Source of the DNA: Adlercreutzia sp. ZJ473 | Lineage (GTDB): Bacteria > Actinomycetota > Coriobacteriia > Coriobacteriales > Eggerthellaceae | Assembly: GCF_013185065.1 (NCBI RefSeq) | Contig: NZ_JAAVTO010000029.1 | Location: 1 to 32,874 of the forward strand | DNA: 32,874 nucleotides | Reading direction: 5' to 3' | Part shown: in pieces, positions 17,224-26,707 of the stretch | How positions within the stretch are numbered: the stretch's first letter is position 1 | Layout of the letters: every line of letters starts with the position of its first letter | Notes under the pieces: generated by a model | The model's input: the letters and a program-made list of their open reading frames with translations, nothing else | What the model was told of the DNA's origin: nothing | The model's database searches: none | Position numbers and translations under genes: made by a program

Positions 17224-18327
17224 ATGAGGGAATTCAGCTACGATAGCCTGAAAACGCGCACTTGGAGCAACGAGATCATCTCCTACGTGGCTCAGATTCA
17301 TGAGTATCGGGGCAGACAGGAGCTGCTTCTTCGGCAGAAGCCCGTCGCACTCGGCAGGCTCATCGAGATCGCAAGGATCCAGAGCACGGAAGGATCCAAC
17401 GGCATCGAGGGCATTCGAACCACCGCGCCGCGCCTGCGCCAGCTGGTTGCAGACAAGACCACTCCGCGGAACCGCGATGAGCGGGAGATCCTCGGATATC
17501 GCAACGTTCTGGACCTGGTGCATGAAAGCTATGAGTACATCCCCGTGCGGCCTAGCTACATACTGCAGCTCCACCGTGACCTGCTTCGCTTCACCGGCTT
17601 CTCGTTCGGTGGAAGATTCAAGTCTGCCCCCAACGAGATCGACGTCGTGCTTGGCGGCGGAGAGCGTGCCGCCCTGTTTGTTCCGCTTGCGCCTCATGAG
17701 GTGCCGGATGCCATGGAGGGCCTTTGCGATGCGTACGATCTCGCATTGCGCGAGGGGGTAGTGGATCCGCTCATCTTGATTCCGTGCTTCGTGCTGGACT
17801 TTCTCTGCATCCATCCCTTTGAAGACGGCAATGGTAGGATGAGCAGGCTTCTCACGTTGCTGCTCCTGTATCGAGCGGGCTATACGGTTGGGCGCTATGT
17901 CAGCATCGAGAAGGCCATAGCGAACACCAAGGAGGCATACTACGACGCTTTGGCGGCGGCGGATGCGGGCTGGCATGAGGGCGAAAACGACCCGAAGCCG
18001 TTCATAGAGTATATGCTGGGCGTGGTCCTCTCGTGCTATCGGGACTTGGAGGAGAGGGTCTCTGTGGTCGAGGCCGTAGGCGCGAGGAGCACCTCCTACG
18101 ATGTTGTGCTGCGCTATGCGCAGGGCGTAATAGGCACGTTCTCGAAGCGCGATGCGTTGGAGGCATGCCCAACCTTGGGGAGCTCCTCGGTGGAGTCCGC
18201 GCTTAAGAGGCTGGTTGATGAGGGCGTGCTGGTCAGACTCGGATCTGGCAGGAGCACGCGCTATGTGAGGAGCGATGTCGTGAAGGAGGAGGTCGGGGGC
18301 CTTGCTCACCTCGCTCGCGGTGTATAA
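17224..18327 (+). CDS. Fic-domain protein with C-terminal winged helix
   Basis: A 367-residue Fic protein. Fic domains transfer AMP (or another phosphate-containing group) from a nucleotide to a hydroxyl of a target. The active site HPFEDGNGRMSR (H197, R205, R208) is complete. The inhibitory helix motif (S/T)xxxE(G/N) is present as SNGIEG at residues 58-63, making this a class II, self-inhibited Fic. The substrate-binding flap region is around ERAALFVPLAP. The last 80 residues (GTFSKRDALEACPTLGSSSVESALKRLVDEG, read in parts) look like a winged helix-turn-helix, so it may bind DNA. GGGAGAAAAGGC precedes the ATG. The promoter carries an inverted repeat. No antitoxin-like small gene adjoins it. 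Confidence 0.92.
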   Translation: MREFSYDSLKTRTWSNEIISYVAQIHEYRGRQELLLRQKPVALGRLIEIARIQSTEGSNGIEGIRTTAPRLRQLVADKTTPRNRDEREILGYRNVLDLVHESYEYIPVRPSYILQLHRDLLRFTGFSFGGRFKSAPNEIDVVLGGGERAALFVPLAPHEVPDAMEGLCDAYDLALREGVVDPLILIPCFVLDFLCIHPFEDGNGRMSRLLTLLLLYRAGYTVGRYVSIEKAIANTKEAYYDALAAADAGWHEGENDPKPFIEYMLGVVLSCYRDLEERVSVVEAVGARSTSYDVVLRYAQGVIGTFSKRDALEACPTLGSSSVESALKRLVDEGVLVRLGSGRSTRYVRSDVVKEEVGGLAHLARGV

Positions 18328-18328
18328 T
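18302..18328 (+). promoter_or_regulatory. Candidate promoter for the parB-like gene
   Basis: A perfect -10 hexamer TATAAT lies at 18323-18328, overlapping the fic stop codon. TTGCTC at 18302-18307 (15-bp spacer) is a weak -35 candidate. The transcript would have a leader of about 145 nt before the parB-like start. Confidence 0.5.
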
Positions 18329-18480
18329 GCGCCCGGTAAGTTGGCTTTCGGGGTGAGCTGCGGGACTGAGGCTTGAGGCTTGGAGCCTAGAACGGTCTTG
18401 GGGCCCGGAAGCTGTATTTTGCGGTCTGGGGCCGAAGCGGGCCCTTGGGACTGGCGTCCAAGATGAAGGGGAGGATGCTT

Positions 18481-19362
18481 GTGGCGGTGAGCAAGCGCAA
18501 TGACACGAACTCGACGCGGTTCGCGCCGGGGTCGGGCTTCACGGTCGAGGAGCGCAAGGTCGACGTCACCCAGCTGAGGGCGCACCCCTCCAACTCCTAT
18601 TCCATGGACCCCGAGGCCATCGAGTCGCTCGCCGAGAACATCAAGGCGGTCGGGCTCATCCAGCCGCTCTACGTGCGCGAGGTCGAGGACGGCGGGCTGC
18701 AGATCCTCTCGGGCCACCGTCGCACCCGCGCGCTGCGCAAGCTCGCCGACGAGGACGACTCCTTCCGCATGGTCGACGCGCGCGTGGCCCGGGGCCTCTC
18801 AGACGCCGAGGCGCTTCTGATCCTGCACTCGGCCAACATCTTCCGCCCCGTCTCCAAAGACGAGCGCATCCGCCAGTCCGAGCAGCTCAAGGCCGAGGTG
18901 GCCGAGCTGCGCGCCGACCATCCCGAATGGCACGCCGTGCCCACCGACGACATCATCGCCGGCATGCTCGGCATGACCGCGAGCACCTACAAGCGCCAGA
19001 CGCGCATCGCCAAGAAGCTCGTCCCCGAGCTCTACGAGCCCTATGAGCGCGGCGAGCTCGGCTCCATGACGGCGCTCGAGCTCGTCAAGCAGGAGCCGGG
19101 CTACCAGCGTGAGTTCGCGCGCGTGCTCAAGGAGAAGAAGCCGCGCGACAAGCGCGAGGCGGCGGTGGTGTTCGAGGAGTTCAGCGCCACGGTGGCCGAC
19201 CTCATGGGCGAGCTCGACCGCGACGTCGCGCGCGTGGAGGCGACCCTGTTCAAGCTGCGCGACACGATGCGCCGCCGCGGCCAGCCCACCTACGTCGACC
19301 TCGAGCGCCTTGCGTCCGTGCGCGACAAGATCAGCGACATCCTCGAGGCGCGCGACGCGTAG
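18481..19362 (+). CDS. Stand-alone ParB/RepB/Spo0J-family protein
   Basis: A 293-residue protein with a ParB N-terminal domain: the VDVTQLRAHPSNSYSM start, SLAENIKAVGLIQPLYVRE and the CTP/nucleotide-binding-like ILSGHRRTRALRKL (typically G.RR.RA). A helix-turn-helix follows at TDDIIAGMLGMTASTYKRQ. The C-terminal 100 residues are charged and helical. I chose the GTG at 18481 because AGGGGAGG lies six bases upstream; upstream in-frame starts lack this. No parA or parS-like site is seen nearby, so a role in segregation is doubtful and a role as a DNA-binding regulator or in a mobile element is possible. GC-rich, like the following chromosomal genes. Confidence 0.82.
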   Translation: MAVSKRNDTNSTRFAPGSGFTVEERKVDVTQLRAHPSNSYSMDPEAIESLAENIKAVGLIQPLYVREVEDGGLQILSGHRRTRALRKLADEDDSFRMVDARVARGLSDAEALLILHSANIFRPVSKDERIRQSEQLKAEVAELRADHPEWHAVPTDDIIAGMLGMTASTYKRQTRIAKKLVPELYEPYERGELGSMTALELVKQEPGYQREFARVLKEKKPRDKREAAVVFEEFSATVADLMGELDRDVARVEATLFKLRDTMRRRGQPTYVDLERLASVRDKISDILEARDA

Positions 19363-19368
19363 GGCTTC

Positions 19369-19377
19369 TGGTAGAAT
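19369..19377 (+). promoter_or_regulatory. Extended -10 promoter of helD
   Basis: TG-G-TAGAAT at 19369-19377 is an extended -10 element with no recognisable -35. It begins 7 bp after the parB-like stop codon and lies about 65 bp before the preferred helD start. Confidence 0.5.
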
Positions 19378-19442
19378 CTCACCACTTGCTGGGCGAAGGC
19401 GTGGGAGGCAACGTGGCAGAAGAAGTGCGCGGAGGTATTGGG

Positions 19443-21842
19443 GTGACGGGGGATTGCGAACGGGAGCGCGCGGGCGCGCCCGGCTCCGGCAGCGCTGAGC
19501 TGGCCGAGCCCGCTTCTGGCGCCCCCGACCCCGACTTCGATGGCGCCCCCGGCGCCTCCGATCCCGTGTTCGCCGCCGAGCAGGCGCACCTCACGTCCAC
19601 CTATGACGCGCTGGTACGCATGGCGCGTGAGCTGGTGGCCAAGATGGAGCGCACGGGGGAGCAGGCGGCGGCCGACAAGCTCTCCATGTCCGAGGAGCTC
19701 GCGCCCAACTTCGCCACCTACGCCGACGCCATGGAGACCTACGCCGACTTCGCGGCCATGAACCGCGTGATCGACGCGTACAACGTCTCGCAGAACCTCG
19801 ACGCCGAGCGTCTCTCGAGCATCCGCCTGCTGCTGCGCCAGCCGTACTTCGCGAAGGTCGAGCTGCAGTACAAGCCGGGCGCCGCGCCGCGTGCGTTCTA
19901 CCTGGGCGCGGCCGGGATCTCGGACGACAACTGCCGGCGCATGGTGGTCGACTGGCGCTCGCCCGTGGCTGAGGTGTACTACAATCAGGACAACGGGCCC
20001 ACGTCCTACGTGGCCAACGGGCGCACCATCAACGTGGACCTCAAGCTGCGCCGCCAGTTCGACATCGCGGGCAGCCGCCTGAACGCCTACTTCGACACCA
20101 CGGTGGCCATTCAGGACGCGCTGCTCCTCGCGTCGCTCTCGCAGCAGCGCAGCGCGCAGATGAAGGCCATCACGGCCACCATCCAGCGCGAGCAGAACCA
20201 GGTGGTGCGCCACGCCGACGTTCCCGCGCTGCTGGTGGGCGGCATCGCCGGCAGCGGCAAGACCAGCGTGCTCATGCAGCGCATCGCGTATCTGTTCTAC
20301 CAGAACCGCGAGACGCTCGACGCGCGCGAGGTGTTCCTCGTCACGCCGAACGCGCTGTTCCGCCGCTACATCGAGAACGTGCTGCCCGACCTGGGGGAGC
20401 GCAACCCCGAGATCCTCACGTGGGACGAGTTCGCCGCCTCGCTCCTGCCGCCCGACCGCGGCACCGCGAGGACGCCCGTGCCGCCCGAGCTGTTCGACCG
20501 CATCGACGCGGCGCTGGAGGGCTTCGCGTTCGAGCCCGACGACTTCCGCGACGTGAGGGACGGCGGCGTGCGGTTCCTCACGGCGGCGCAGATCCGCCAG
20601 GTGTTCGACAAGTTCTCGAAGGCGACCGCCGGCCCGCACCAGGTGACGCTCGTGCGCGAGGAGCTGGTGCGGCGCGTGGAGGGCAGGCTGGCGCAGATGG
20701 CGGCGCGCGAGGAAGCGCAGGACGAGGTCGCGGCCCTGCCGCTTGACGAACAGCTGCGCCTGTTCGGCGAGGTGGTCGACCCGCAGGACGAGCGCGAGGC
20801 CGCGTCCTTCGCGCTGCGCTTTTTGCGCGAGCGCCACGCGGGCGTGCTCGCGGCCGTGGAGAACGACGAGTGGCTGCGCGTCGACCGCATCGGCATGCGC
20901 CTGCTGGGGACGACCGACCTCGCGCCCGCGACCTGGCTCTACCTCAAGATCGCGCTCACGGGCCTGGGGAACGCGCAGGCGAAGTACGTGATGGTCGACG
21001 AGGTGCAGGACTACACGGTGGCCCAGCTCCGGGTGCTCGCGCGCTACTTCCGCCGCGCGCACTTCCTGCTCCTCGGCGACGAGAACCAGGCGATCGCGGA
21101 GGGGACGGCGACGTTCGACGAGGTGCGGAAGGTGTTCGCGCAGGCGGCGGCGCGCGCGGGTAGCGGTTCGGTAGCGGGGACGGTCGCAGGCTGCGGCAAC
21201 GTGTCGGCCGGCGTGGCCACCTGCCAGCTCATGACGAGCTACCGCTCGACGCCTGAGATCACCGCGCTGTTCGCAGGGCTGCTCCCCGAGGGCGACCGCG
21301 TGCGCGTGGCCTCGGTGCAGCGCGAGGACGCGGCGCCCGAGGTCGTCACGTGCGCGGACGAGGCCGCATGGGAGGAGGCGCTCGCGCGGGCGGTCGCGCA
21401 GGCGGGCGCTGACGTGCGAGAGCACGGCGGCCTCGCAGCCATAATCGCGCCGCACAAGGGCGAGGCGAAGAAGCTGGCGAAGCTGCTCGGAGCGACCGCC
21501 GGGGGAGCTGCGAATGAGGCCCCGCAGGCGGAAGGTGCTGCCGATGACCCCGCGAGTGAGGCCCCGCAGGCGGACGGTCCCGCCCCCGCTGCCTCCGTCA
21601 CCCTCGTCGGCAAGGGCGACGCCCTTCCCGCGAGCGGCGTCATTCTCATCCCGCTGCAGCTGGCGAAGGGCCTCGAGTTCGACCACGTCATCATCCCCGA
21701 CGCAAGCGAGCGAGCCTTCCCCGCAGGCGGCGGCCGCCTTGCGCGGAACCGCCTCTACACCACCGTCTCGCGCGCCACGCGCCGCATCACGCTGCTGTCG
21801 AAGGGCGGCCTCACGAGCCTGCTGCCGCGCCTGCGCGCGTAG
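19443..21842 (+). CDS. helD: HelD-like superfamily 1 helicase (RNA polymerase recycling factor)
   Basis: An 799-residue UvrD/Rep-like ATPase of the HelD group, which releases stalled RNA polymerase from DNA in Gram-positive bacteria. HelD features include the N-terminal helical region, [13 protein letters not shown] near residue 170, [15 protein letters not shown], Walker [21 protein letters not shown] near residue 266, and Walker [18 protein letters not shown] near residue 517. [16 protein letters not shown] and [17 protein letters not shown] are the C-terminal helicase motifs. A GTG at 19443 has GGAGG seven bases upstream; a GTG at 19413 with GGGAGG four bases away is an alternative. An Ala/Pro-rich linker with a duplicated EAPQA(E/D)G unit interrupts the second half (about 21510-21590). 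Confidence 0.9.
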   Translation: MTGDCERERAGAPGSGSAELAEPASGAPDPDFDGAPGASDPVFAAEQAHLTSTYDALVRMARELVAKMERTGEQAAADKLSMSEELAPNFATYADAMETYADFAAMNRVIDAYNVSQNLDAERLSSIRLLLRQPYFAKVELQYKPGAAPRAFYLGAAGISDDNCRRMVVDWRSPVAEVYYNQDNGPTSYVANGRTINVDLKLRRQFDIAGSRLNAYFDTTVAIQDALLLASLSQQRSAQMKAITATIQREQNQVVRHADVPALLVGGIAGSGKTSVLMQRIAYLFYQNRETLDAREVFLVTPNALFRRYIENVLPDLGERNPEILTWDEFAASLLPPDRGTARTPVPPELFDRIDAALEGFAFEPDDFRDVRDGGVRFLTAAQIRQVFDKFSKATAGPHQVTLVREELVRRVEGRLAQMAAREEAQDEVAALPLDEQLRLFGEVVDPQDEREAASFALRFLRERHAGVLAAVENDEWLRVDRIGMRLLGTTDLAPATWLYLKIALTGLGNAQAKYVMVDEVQDYTVAQLRVLARYFRRAHFLLLGDENQAIAEGTATFDEVRKVFAQAAARAGSGSVAGTVAGCGNVSAGVATCQLMTSYRSTPEITALFAGLLPEGDRVRVASVQREDAAPEVVTCADEAAWEEALARAVAQAGADVREHGGLAAIIAPHKGEAKKLAKLLGATAGGAANEAPQAEGAADDPASEAPQADGPAPAASVTLVGKGDALPASGVILIPLQLAKGLEFDHVIIPDASERAFPAGGGRLARNRLYTTVSRATRRITLLSKGGLTSLLPRLRA

Positions 21843-21930
21843 CTCGCGCGCGCCGTCCCTTCGCCTCCTTCCTCGCGCCCTGCGAAAAAGCGCCCTTGAA
21901 CAGCGGGGTGCTGTCGGCGGGGCCGTTCCG

Positions 21931-21939
21931 TGGTAGACT
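21931..21939 (+). promoter_or_regulatory. Extended -10 promoter of leuS
   Basis: TG-G-TAGACT at 21931-21939 lies about 44 bp before the leuS GTG. No -35 match is seen. The short leader leaves no room for a T-box. Confidence 0.45.
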
Positions 21940-21982
21940 GTTCCCACTTTGTCTCCAACGCCAAGAACGTCAGAGGAATCGA

Positions 21983-24556
21983 GTGTCGTTTATGAAACTT
22001 TACAACCCGCATGAGATTGAGCCGCGGCTTCAGGCTGCCTGGGAGGCGGCGGGGCTCAACGCCGTCCAGGAGGACGCGAGCAAGCCCAAGAAGTACGTCC
22101 TCGAGATGTTCCCGTACCCCTCGGGCGACATCCACATGGGGCACGTGAGCAACTACACCTACGGCGACGTCATCGCGCGCTACTCCAAGATGCGCGGCTT
22201 CGACGTGCTGCACCCCATGGGCTGGGACGCGTTCGGCCTGCCGGCCGAGAACGCCGCCATCAAGCACAAGAGCCACCCCGCGAAGTGGACGTACGCCAAC
22301 ATCGAGACGCAGAAGGCGTCGTTCAAGCGCATGGGCTTCTCCTACGACTGGGACCGCACCGTGGTGGCGTGCGACCCCGAGTACTACCGCTGGGGCCAGT
22401 GGATCTTCCTGCAGTTCTGGAAGCGCGGGCTGGTGGAGCGCCGCAACTCGCCGGTGAACTGGTGCCCGAGCTGCGCCACGGTGCTCGCGAACGAGCAGGT
22501 CACCGAGGGCCGCTGCTGGCGCTGCGACTCCGAGGTGGAGAAGCGCGACCTCACCCAGTGGTACTTCAAGATCACCGACTACGCCCAGGAGCTGCTCGAC
22601 GACCTCGACCAGCTCGACGGCTGGCCGGAGCGCGTGAAGCAGCAGCAGGCGAACTGGATCGGCCGCTCGGAGGGCGCCGAGGTCGACTTCACGCTGTGCG
22701 ACGCGGGCGGCAACCCCACCGACGAGACCATCACCGTGTTCACCACGCGCGCCGACACGCTGTTCGGCTGCAGCTTCTTCGTGCTCGCGCCCGAGTACAA
22801 GGGCCTGCATGACCTGGTGGTCGGCACGGAGCACGAGCAGCCCGTCATGGAGCTCGTGGAGGCTGCGGCGAAGGTGAGCGCCGTGGAGCGCGCCCAGGGC
22901 GACCGCGAGAAGCACGGGGTGTTCACAGGCCGCTACGTGGTGAACCCCGTGAACGGCGAGAAGGTGCCCGTGTGGGTGGCCGACTACGTGGTGGCCGACT
23001 ACGGCACCGGCGCGGTCATGGCCGTCCCCTGCGGCGACCAGCGCGACTTCGAGTTCGCCCGCAAGTACGACCTGCCCATCATCCCCATCATCCTGGGTGA
23101 GGACGACCCGCTGTATCCCCAGCTCAAAGACGAGCAGAACCGCGCGGTCACCACGGTCGACTGGGAGTGCGCCTACGCGGCCGAGGGCATCCTCGTGCAG
23201 TCCGGCCCCTACACGGGCCTGGTGGGCGGCAAGCACTCGCCGGCCGAGGAGGCCGTGGTCGCCGAGCTCGAGCGCCGCGGCGCGGGCCGTCGCAAGGTGG
23301 AGTTCCGCCTGCGCGACTGGCTCATCTCGCGCCAGCGCTACTGGGGCAACCCCATCCCGGCCATCCACTGCCCCAGCTGCGGCGTGGTGCCCGTTCCCGA
23401 AGAGGACCTGCCGGTGCGCCTGCCCGAGGACATCGACCTGGCCGCGGGCGAGACGCTCGCCACGCACGAGGGCTTCGCGGCCTGCACCTGCCCCGTCTGC
23501 GGCGGCGACGCGTGCCGCGAGACGGACACGATGGACACGTTCACGTGCTCGAGCTGGTACTACATGCGCTACACCGACCCGCACAACGAGAAGGAGCCGT
23601 TCGACCCGGCCAAGACCAACGCGTGGATGCCGGTCGACCAGTACATCGGCGGCATCGAGCACGCCATCCTCCATCTGCTCTACAGCCGCTTCTTCACGAA
23701 GGTGCTGCGCGACATGGGGATGCTCTCCTTCGACGAGCCCTTCACGAACCTGCTGTGCCAGGGCATGGTGCTCGACGCGAACGGCGAGGTCATGAGCAAG
23801 TCCAAGGGCAACGTGGTGTCGCCCGAGGAGATGATCGCCAGCTACGGCGCCGACGCCGTGCGCGCCACGGTGCTGTTCATGGGCCCGCCCGACAAGGAGA
23901 AGCTGTGGAACGAGGACGGCCTCGCGGGCATGTGCAAGTTCCTGAACCGCGCCTGGCGCACCGTGTGCGACCTCGTGGGCGAGGCGGGCGAGGACACCCT
24001 GTTCGGCGGCACCGAGGCTGACAAGGATGCCACGCACGCGGCCATGGACGAGCTGCGCCGCGAGCGCCACCGCGTGGTGGGCAAGGTCATCGAGGACTTC
24101 GAGCGCAACAACTTCAACACCGCCATCTCGGCGATCATGGAGCTCGTGAACGCCGCCTCCGCGTTCCTGCGCGCGGCCTCGCCCGAGCGCCGGCTGGGGT
24201 GCGCGAAGGCGGGCTCCTTCAGCCGCGAGGTGGCCGACGTGCTCGTGAAGCTCATGGCGCCCATCGCGCCGCACTGGGCCGAGGAGCTGTGGCAGACGGC
24301 GCTCGGGCACGCGGAGAGCTCCGTGCACTCCCAGGCGTGGCCCGAGTTCGACCCCGAGCAGGCCAAGGCCGACGAGGTGGAGCTTGCCGTGCAGGTGAAC
24401 GGCAAGGTGAAGGCCAAGATCACCGTGGCCGCCGACGCCGCCGAGGACGCGGTGAAGGCCGCCGCGCAAGAGGCCGTCTCGCGGGCGCTCGAGGGCAAGG
24501 ACCTCAAGAAGGTCGTCTACGTCCCCGGCCGCCTCGTGAACATCGTCGCGAAGTAG
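21983..24556 (+). CDS. leuS: Leucyl-tRNA synthetase
   Basis: Class I aminoacyl-tRNA synthetase charging tRNA-Leu. At 857 residues it has the normal bacterial LeuS length. [20 protein letters not shown] (residues 43-62) includes the HIGH motif. [13 protein letters not shown] follows. A zinc-knuckle-like WCPSC...CWRC is near residue 155-180, the editing domain has TTRADTLFG, and MSKSKGN (about 604-610) is the KMSKS loop. I chose the GTG at 21983, with AGAGG six bases upstream; the ATG three codons later is also possible. It is a single-gene transcription unit: own promoter upstream and a strong terminator downstream. Confidence 0.97.
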   Translation: MSFMKLYNPHEIEPRLQAAWEAAGLNAVQEDASKPKKYVLEMFPYPSGDIHMGHVSNYTYGDVIARYSKMRGFDVLHPMGWDAFGLPAENAAIKHKSHPAKWTYANIETQKASFKRMGFSYDWDRTVVACDPEYYRWGQWIFLQFWKRGLVERRNSPVNWCPSCATVLANEQVTEGRCWRCDSEVEKRDLTQWYFKITDYAQELLDDLDQLDGWPERVKQQQANWIGRSEGAEVDFTLCDAGGNPTDETITVFTTRADTLFGCSFFVLAPEYKGLHDLVVGTEHEQPVMELVEAAAKVSAVERAQGDREKHGVFTGRYVVNPVNGEKVPVWVADYVVADYGTGAVMAVPCGDQRDFEFARKYDLPIIPIILGEDDPLYPQLKDEQNRAVTTVDWECAYAAEGILVQSGPYTGLVGGKHSPAEEAVVAELERRGAGRRKVEFRLRDWLISRQRYWGNPIPAIHCPSCGVVPVPEEDLPVRLPEDIDLAAGETLATHEGFAACTCPVCGGDACRETDTMDTFTCSSWYYMRYTDPHNEKEPFDPAKTNAWMPVDQYIGGIEHAILHLLYSRFFTKVLRDMGMLSFDEPFTNLLCQGMVLDANGEVMSKSKGNVVSPEEMIASYGADAVRATVLFMGPPDKEKLWNEDGLAGMCKFLNRAWRTVCDLVGEAGEDTLFGGTEADKDATHAAMDELRRERHRVVGKVIEDFERNNFNTAISAIMELVNAASAFLRAASPERRLGCAKAGSFSREVADVLVKLMAPIAPHWAEELWQTALGHAESSVHSQAWPEFDPEQAKADEVELAVQVNGKVKAKITVAADAAEDAVKAAAQEAVSRALEGKDLKKVVYVPGRLVNIVAK

Positions 24557-24606
24557 CCTGGGCCTTTCCGCTCCGCCCTTCGGTGTGTGAATACGCTTTG
24601 GAACTC

Positions 24607-24639
24607 CGCCGCCGCGCCGCGCTGGCGCGGCGGCGCTTT
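24607..24639 (+). terminator. Rho-independent terminator of leuS
   Basis: A perfect 12-bp stem, CGCCGCCGCGCC (24607-24618) and GGCGCGGCGGCG (24624-24635), with loop GCGCT, is followed by CTTTG. The T run is short but the stem is very stable. It lies 50 bp after the leuS stop codon. Confidence 0.7.
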
Positions 24640-24647
24640 GCTATGAT
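24639..24647 (+). promoter_or_regulatory. Extended -10 promoter of the sanA-like gene
   Basis: TG-C-TATGAT (24639-24647) directly abuts the leuS terminator. The leader to the next gene is about 155 nt and contains GC-rich repeats. Confidence 0.45.
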
Positions 24648-24711
24648 CGCACGCATGGCTTTCGATCAGCACATACTCGCAGGTAGGGCAGGCGCTTGGC
24701 ACGTCGGGCGC

Positions 24712-24806
24712 GTGGCGGCTGGCGCGCGGGACGCGGGCGCAACGCGTGTGGCGGCTGGCGCGTGCGATGCGAGCGCGCGACGTTCCCTCGTGCGGGACGC
24801 GGGCGC
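24712..24806. repeat. GC-rich interspersed short repeats upstream of the sanA-like gene
   Basis: GTGGCGGCTGGCGCG occurs at 24712-24726 and 24748-24762. GCGGGACGCGGGCGC occurs at 24726-24740 and 24792-24806. A degenerate further copy (GCGTGGCGTCTGGCGCG) lies inside the start of the gene near 24857. No function is evident. Confidence 0.55.
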
Positions 24807-24809
24807 GCG

Positions 24810-25490
24810 ATGAGCGCTCGGGGGAAACAGCGGAAGGAGCGCGGCCTTCTCGGGCGCGTGGCGTCTGGCGCGTTGAAGCTGGCGGCTGCGTGCGTCGTGG
24901 CGCTGGCGGCGCTGGTCGTGGTGGCGAACGTGTACACCGTGGCCAGCACGCGCGATGACGTGCACACCGTGTCGCAGCTCGCAGGCGCGCATGCCGACGC
25001 GGTGGTGGTGCTCGGCGCGTCGGTGTTCGCCGACGGGACGCCGTCTGACATCCTGGCCGACCGCCTCGAGGTGGCGTGCGACCTCTACGAGGCGGGTGCC
25101 GCCGACGTGGTCATCGTGAGCGGCGACAACCGCGACTCCCGCTACAACGAGTCCGACGCCATGAAGGACTACTGCGTCAAGCTGGGCGTTCCCGCCGACG
25201 ATGTCTACGTGGACCACGCGGGCTGCGACACCTACGCCTCGATGTACCGCGCGCACTTCACCTACGGCGCGCAGAGCGCGGTGGTGGTCACGCAGGCCTA
25301 CCACCTCTACCGCGCGCTCGCCATCGCGCAGGGCCTCGGCATGGACGCGCAGGGCGCGCCTGCCGACAAGGGCGCCTATGACAACCAGCTCAACTACAGC
25401 CTGCGCGAGGTGGGCGCGCGCACGAAGGACTTCGTCCAGACCCTCCTGAAGCTTCCCCCCGCCGACCCCGACCAGCCCATCACCCGCTAG
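24810..25490 (+). CDS. SanA/YdcF/ElyC-family (DUF218) membrane protein
   Basis: A 226-residue protein with one N-terminal membrane helix (about residues 18-40, LAAACVVALAALVVVANVY) after a basic start, then an extracytoplasmic DUF218 domain. Typical blocks are DAVVVLGASVFADGTPSDILADRL (read in parts), VIVSGDN, YNESDAMKDYCVKLGVP, DHAGCDTYASM and VVVTQAYHLYRAL. SanA and ElyC influence cell-envelope integrity and lipid-carrier homeostasis in enterobacteria; the biochemical activity is not settled. I chose the ATG at 24810 because upstream codons are low-complexity repeat sequence, although a clear ribosome binding site is lacking. Confidence 0.85.
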   Translation: MSARGKQRKERGLLGRVASGALKLAAACVVALAALVVVANVYTVASTRDDVHTVSQLAGAHADAVVVLGASVFADGTPSDILADRLEVACDLYEAGAADVVIVSGDNRDSRYNESDAMKDYCVKLGVPADDVYVDHAGCDTYASMYRAHFTYGAQSAVVVTQAYHLYRALAIAQGLGMDAQGAPADKGAYDNQLNYSLREVGARTKDFVQTLLKLPPADPDQPITR

Positions 25491-25665
25491 GGAGAGCGGC
25501 GGGGAGTGGCAGGGGGCAAGCTCGTTGCCTCCGACCCGCTGCCTCTGGTCCGCTGCGGGCGCAGCAACGAACGCTTGATCAAATAACACCAATGACGCAT
25601 TCGGCACCTTCGTTCTTGCGATACAATAGCTTGGATACTCAAACATATTGGAGGAGAAAGCTAAT

Positions 25666-26646
25666 ATGACACTTCTTGACCTTTTGAAGCTCATGAAGAG
25701 GCACTGGAAGCTTATGGTGGTCCTTCCAGTTGTATGCGCGATTGCGTGTGCGGGCGTTCTGCTCGTCATGCCGAAGACTTACTCGGCGACGGCGACCGTT
25801 TCCGTGTCGGCTGAGCCTGGCGGGATCGGTGGCGTAGCCGAAGGCGTTGCGAGCGAGGTCTCGGGACAGACGGGTCTTGAGGTGACGGCTAAGGCGAACA
25901 CCACTGCGAAGACGGTGGCCATCACCGCTGAGGGCGGCGATGGCTCGGCATGCGTGAATGCCGTGAACGACACGGCGGAGAAGACGAAGGCCAAGTCTGC
26001 GTCGCTATACGATAAGGTTGCGGTGCAGGTGGCGAAGGCAAGCTCCGCATCCGACATCTCCCCCAGCCTGCCCAAGTACGTGGCAGTTGCGATCTTGGCA
26101 GGTCTGTTCATCGCCATCTGCTTGATCGTGGTCATTGACATGTTCCGTGCCCCGGTGCATTCCGCTGAGGAAGCAGAGGAGGTGTCGGGCGCTCCTGCGC
26201 TCGGCTATGCGGGGTCCCCTGATGGCGGCAGGCGTCTGCTCGCCAACGTGAGCTTCGCGGCGGGTACTGACGCGCGTGTGGTGTGCATCGTCCCCGTCGG
26301 CTCAGCTGTCGATGCTGAGCGCGTGTGCGAGGAGCTTGCCATGGCCGCGGCTACGGCTCCTCAGCAGTCCGCAGTCAGGCCGCGCTTCAGACCGACGAAC
26401 CCTCTGTCGGCTGGCGTGGACGCGGCCTATGCGGCGCGCAATTCCGATGCGACGATCGTGGTCGTGCGCGAGTGGCTTGACAGTGCGCCTGATCTGGCTA
26501 GCACGGTACGCGAGCTCAAGCTTGCCGGCGTTGAGCCTGCGGGCTTGGCGCTCATCTCCGAGGGCAAGGGCGGTCGCAAGGCGAAGGCCGAGCGCAAAGC
26601 CGGACGTAAGGGGGGAGCTGGGCGCCACGCAGGTGCGGGTCGCTAG
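25666..26646 (+). CDS. Wzz-like chain-length protein with degenerate BY-kinase-like domain
   Basis: A 326-residue protein. Residues 1-160 look like a polysaccharide co-polymerase (Wzz/YveK type): a start MTLLDLLKLMKRHWKL, TM1 at 16-35, an extracellular part of only about 100 residues and TM2 at 138-159. Residues 203-300 resemble the Rossmann-like core of CpsD-type tyrosine kinases: a strand VVCIVPVGSAVDAERVCEEL where the P-loop should be, and later SDATIVVVREW...VRELKLAGVEPAGLALI. The glycine/lysine Walker A is absent and no tyrosine cluster is present; a basic Lys/Arg/Gly tail ends it. I infer a catalytically dead co-polymerase. GGAGGA lies ten bases before the ATG; TACAAT at 25622-25627 is a possible -10. 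Confidence 0.75.
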   Translation: MTLLDLLKLMKRHWKLMVVLPVVCAIACAGVLLVMPKTYSATATVSVSAEPGGIGGVAEGVASEVSGQTGLEVTAKANTTAKTVAITAEGGDGSACVNAVNDTAEKTKAKSASLYDKVAVQVAKASSASDISPSLPKYVAVAILAGLFIAICLIVVIDMFRAPVHSAEEAEEVSGAPALGYAGSPDGGRRLLANVSFAAGTDARVVCIVPVGSAVDAERVCEELAMAAATAPQQSAVRPRFRPTNPLSAGVDAAYAARNSDATIVVVREWLDSAPDLASTVRELKLAGVEPAGLALISEGKGGRKAKAERKAGRKGGAGRHAGAGR

Positions 26647-26676
26647 CTTCCGCGCAAGCCTCAAGGCATTGACGCA

Positions 26677-26707
26677 ATCGGGCTGCCGTCAGGCGGCCCG
26701 ATTTTTT
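26677..26707 (+). terminator. Rho-independent terminator of the wzz-like gene
   Basis: ATCGGGCTGCC-GTCA-GGCGGCCCGAT forms an 11-bp stem with one G-T pair (26677-26702), followed by five more T residues. The stop codon of the convergent VanZ-RDD gene (26706-26708) overlaps the T tract. Confidence 0.85.

Noticed and set aside
17002-18717. Long minus-strand open frame opposite fic
   Set aside because: It crosses two intergenic regions and the antisense of the intact Fic motif; no ribosome binding site or recognisable domain.
21843-21982. Possible T-box leader before leuS
   Set aside because: Only about 45 nt lie between the -10 element and the start codon, with no T-box sequence or antiterminator.
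19290-24469. Two very long minus-strand open frames (about 885 and 904 codons) opposite helD and leuS
   Set aside because: They are His/Arg/Val-rich shadows caused by GC-rich third positions; helD and leuS on the plus strand carry all expected motifs.
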